Source: CAZMYO01 sp964570525
Lineage (GTDB): Bacteria > Patescibacteriota > Patescibacteriia > Magasanikbacterales > GWA2-37-8
Length of the DNA stretch: 6,798 bases
Assembly (NCBI GenBank): GCA_964570525.1
Contig: CAZMYO010000027.1
Location: forward strand, 1-6,798
Direction: 5' to 3'
This document shows, piece after piece, positions 5,522 through 6,798 of this stretch. A model generated the notes under the pieces. The model saw nothing but the letters and a program-made list of their open reading frames with translations, was not told the DNA's origin and made no database searches. Position numbers and translations under genes: made by a program. How positions within the stretch are numbered: the first letter of the stretch is position 1; each line of letters begins with the position of its first letter.

Positions 5522-6400
5522 TCAATCTTGGATCTTTTTTACTGCGATATGCGCGTTCGGCGAGGGCAGGCGTTTTAAGAGAGACGACTCCAAGTAAACC
5601 AGGCCATTCACAATACTTTTAATAAGTTGCCGCGCTGTCCCCTGTTTACCGGAGCTAAAATAAGTTTCATTGTTGAGTTGGTGTGTCCCCCGCTTTTTCG
5701 CCGCTCGATCCATAAGGAAAAAGGCGGCGATCCCTAAAAGTTGCCCTAAAAAATGTTCGCTGTAATGTATCCGCAGTATCTGCCAAAATTCGCCATTAAA
5801 TAAATTCAGCAAAGACTGCCGGGAAAAATAATTAATATGGCCGGCGTATTTTTTTGTTAGATCGCCGCCTACGCCCAATCTTCGCAACCAATTCCAGAGC
5901 GACAAACTGTCTCCTTCGCATGGCACAAAACAATAGAGGCTGCCGCCTGGTTTGAGAACCCGCCGTATCTCGGCGATCAAAGCATTGGGGTCTTCCGCGT
6001 GTTCAAGAACGTCAAAAACGAGTACCGCGTCCACTGAACCGTCCGCATACGGCAACTTTTTAGCTTCACAAAGAGAATAATCAACGCCATCGTTAGCAAA
6101 CTTGGCCTTAGTTATTGCCTCATTACTAATATCGCATCCGTAACAAACCAGCTCTGGTCGTAACTTTTTTATCGCCCGAATAAATTGCCCCGCGCCACAG
6201 CCGATTTCCAAAATTTTTACCGGCAATGCCACCTCTCCTTCGCAAAGGAGAGGTCGGGGTGAGGTCTCGCCAACTTTGGACTTTATAGACTTTAAGGACT
6301 TTATGGACTCCAACGCCTCCCTTAAACGAAAACTCGTTGGGTCGCTCCAACGCAAACTCGCCGTCCCCCGCCCCCAAATAGATTGTTCGTAGTTAAACAC
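5522..6400 (-). CDS. SAM-dependent class I methyltransferase
   Basis: A 292-residue protein with a Rossmann-fold methyltransferase core: motif I ILEIGCGAGQF (63-73), YGCDIS (87-92) ending strand 2, KKLPYADGSVDAVLVFDVLEH (114-134) and LIAEIRRVLKPGGSLYCFVP (141-160), the UbiE/UbiG-like (Methyltransf_11) layout. The region after it (HINYFSRQSLLNLF, 188-201) and a hydrophobic patch (LLGIAAFFLM, 221-230) suggest a lipid-linked or glycan substrate near the membrane, an inference. The N-terminus (YEQSIWGRGTASLRWSDPTSFRL) looks conserved, but the only start is GTG 6400, inside the inverted 101-bp repeat, with an in-frame TAA 12 bp before it. Residues about 33-57 (SIKSLKSIK, then ETSPRPLLCEGEV) come from a 9-bp tandem array and a hairpin repeat, both in frame, just ahead of motif I. 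Coupled to the glycosyltransferase 2 bp downstream. Confidence 0.9.
   Translation of the reverse strand: MFNYEQSIWGRGTASLRWSDPTSFRLREALESIKSLKSIKSKVGETSPRPLLCEGEVALPVKILEIGCGAGQFIRAIKKLRPELVCYGCDISNEAITKAKFANDGVDYSLCEAKKLPYADGSVDAVLVFDVLEHAEDPNALIAEIRRVLKPGGSLYCFVPCEGDSLSLWNWLRRLGVGGDLTKKYAGHINYFSRQSLLNLFNGEFWQILRIHYSEHFLGQLLGIAAFFLMDRAAKKRGTHQLNNETYFSSGKQGTARQLIKSIVNGLVYLESSLLKRLPSPNAHIAVKKIQD
6231..6266. repeat. In-frame 36-bp hairpin repeat in the methyltransferase gene
   Basis: ACCTCTCCTT (6231-6240) pairs perfectly with AAGGAGAGGT (6245-6254), followed by CGGGGTGAGGTC. Read on the minus strand it gives ETSPRPLLCEGEV in the methyltransferase frame, just before motif I. A length of 36 bp keeps the frame. 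The type (CCTCACCCCGACC plus an 'AAGGAGAGG' hairpin) is a familiar dispersed repeat style and is related in layout to 1812-1837. Confidence 0.7.
6278..6309. repeat. 9-bp tandem repeat in the methyltransferase gene
   Basis: GGACTTTAT, AGACTTTAA, GGACTTTAT and GGACT follow each other: about 3.6 copies of a 9-bp unit. On the coding strand each unit is three codons (S-I-K or S-L-K), giving SIKSLKSIKSK (33-42). Since the unit is a multiple of three, copy-number changes would not break the frame. Confidence 0.8.
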
Positions 6401-6496
6401 AGATTGCGCGGATTACGAGTGATGATTATCCCGATTTTGCTATGACGCAAAATCGAGGATCCACGATCCCGACTAAGTCGGGATCGGGACGCGGAT
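6396..6496 (-). repeat. 101-bp structured repeat, copy B (inverted)
   Basis: The reverse complement of this stretch equals 1292-1392 with three substitutions. Here the first palindrome is perfect (11-bp arms 6464-6474 and 6476-6486), and the second stem (CGATTTTGC 6432-6440, GCAAAATCG 6447-6455) is identical to copy A. On the minus strand the element leads straight into the methyltransferase and contains its GTG (6398-6400). If transcription starts near 6492, the element would be the structured 5' leader of that messenger. Confidence 0.9.
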
Positions 6497-6498
6497 GT

Positions 6499-6504
6499 AG
6501 TATA
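6499..6504 (-). promoter_or_regulatory. Possible -10 box for the methyltransferase operon
   Basis: On the minus strand TATACT lies just upstream of the repeat, after the terminator of the preceding gene, where a promoter for the methyltransferase and glycosyltransferase genes would be expected. The hexamer at 17-bp spacing (TTCTTT) is a poor -35. The same bases also read TATAAT on the plus strand (6501-6506), but no plus-strand gene follows. Confidence 0.3.
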
Positions 6505-6518
6505 ATCCATTTGCTTCT

Positions 6519-6549
6519 AAAAAAGAAATGCCCCCGCGGATGCGGGGGC
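6519..6549 (-). terminator. Rho-independent terminator
   Basis: On the minus strand a perfect 8-bp G/C stem, GCCCCCGC/GCGGGGGC (6549-6542 and 6537-6530, loop of 4), is followed by ATTTCTTTTTT (6529-6519). This is the classical structure and orientation for ending a transcript from the membrane protein gene to the right. A second small hairpin (TGACGGA/TCCGTCA, 6552-6570) sits just before it. Confidence 0.85.
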
Positions 6550-6591
6550 GATGACGGAAGACCTCCGTCAGGCGGTGAGTTTGAGCTCGTC

Positions 6592-6798
6592 CTACTCTAC
6601 CATCAAGCGGCGGCGCCTGATCACTCGAATCACTGTCGGCGCGAAACACGCGCCAGCGAGAACGAGCGCGCTCGCGGTGGGAATGATCGTCCTGGCCGTC
6701 CCGAAGCCGACCGTGAAACCGGTCATGACACCATATAGTGTCGCAAACTGGAGCCAGATCGCTCCCACTACCTGCCCGCGCGGCGCATGAAATTCATC
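6592..6798 (-). CDS. C-terminal part of a small membrane protein (5' partial)
   Basis: A frame enters from the right edge and ends at TAG 6592-6594, giving 68 residues. It has two hydrophobic stretches, about 10-32 (VVGAIWLQFATLYGVMTGFT and on) and 38-60 (IIPTASALVLAGACFAPTVI and on), then a basic end (RRRRLMVE). Two adjacent spans with a basic tail indicate an integral membrane protein whose C-terminus lies in the cytoplasm. The choice of the minus strand is supported by the rho-independent terminator 43 bp after the stop. Frames on the plus strand here are rich in R, P and T and look like shadows. No ATG near the edge fits, so the gene probably starts outside the window. No family recognised. 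Confidence 0.65.
   Translation of the reverse strand, partial: DEFHAPRGQVVGAIWLQFATLYGVMTGFTVGFGTARTIIPTASALVLAGACFAPTVIRVIRRRRLMVE

Noticed and set aside
6501..6506. A perfect plus-strand TATAAT as a promoter reading rightward
   Set aside because: There is no -35 at 16-18 bp and no plus-strand gene to its right; transcripts would run at once into the terminator hairpin and antisense to the edge gene.
6442..6790. Two plus-strand frames at the right edge (6442-6738 and 6551-6790)
   Set aside because: They cross the terminator hairpin, have low-complexity basic composition, and lie opposite a membrane protein frame with clear hydrophobic spans and a correctly oriented terminator.
1..6798. A CRISPR array, toxin-antitoxin pair, retron, phage or other defence system
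   Set aside because: No regularly spaced direct repeats, no reverse transcriptase, nuclease-immunity pair or phage protein is visible. RecJ, the P-loop protein and the methyltransferase here look like housekeeping or glycan genes, not a defence cluster.

Overview
The window looks like bacterial chromosome from the Candidate Phyla Radiation (Patescibacteria, Parcubacteria-like). This is an inference. It rests on short, tightly packed genes with weak Shine-Dalgarno (SD) sites, several small membrane proteins, protein families that read as CPR-typical, and a high load of short palindromic repeats. No RNA gene, CRISPR array, transposase, phage gene or defence cassette is visible. Two genes end at TGA and no other gene needs TGA as sense, so the standard bacterial code fits.

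Left part (about 1-1750, plus strand): the 3' end of an unrecognised gene; a 324-aa protein with a faint TraB/ChaN-like histidine pattern; a 31-aa single-span membrane peptide 6 bp behind it; a 101-bp structured repeat (copy A); and a four-span membrane protein whose only plausible start, a GTG, lies in the last bases of that repeat. Positions 1748-2017 hold no gene but three stacked repeats of different families, the last ending 22 bp before recJ. Positions 2018-3838 encode single-strand exonuclease RecJ with all its motifs.

Right part (about 3820-6400, minus strand): reading leftward from the right, a SAM-dependent methyltransferase and a single-domain GT4-like glycosyltransferase lie 2 bp apart and probably modify a surface glycan or similar product together. 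They are followed by a YtxH-like membrane-anchored coiled-coil protein and an AAA_28/NadR-like P-loop kinase or NTPase. The P-loop gene overlaps the end of recJ tail to tail by 17 bp. At 6396-6496 copy B of the 101-bp repeat lies inverted relative to copy A and again carries the GTG start of the gene next to it. Beyond it are a rho-independent terminator and the 3' end of a minus-strand membrane protein gene that runs off the window.

The most interesting signal is the repeats rather than any single gene. Several palindromic families sit between genes and also inside coding sequence without breaking the frame: exactly 10 codons in recJ and about 28 codons in the methyltransferase. They also supply start codons (copies A and B) and a stop codon (the glycosyltransferase). 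This resembles the Rickettsia palindromic elements. Whether any of it is functional or newly described cannot be decided from this sequence alone.
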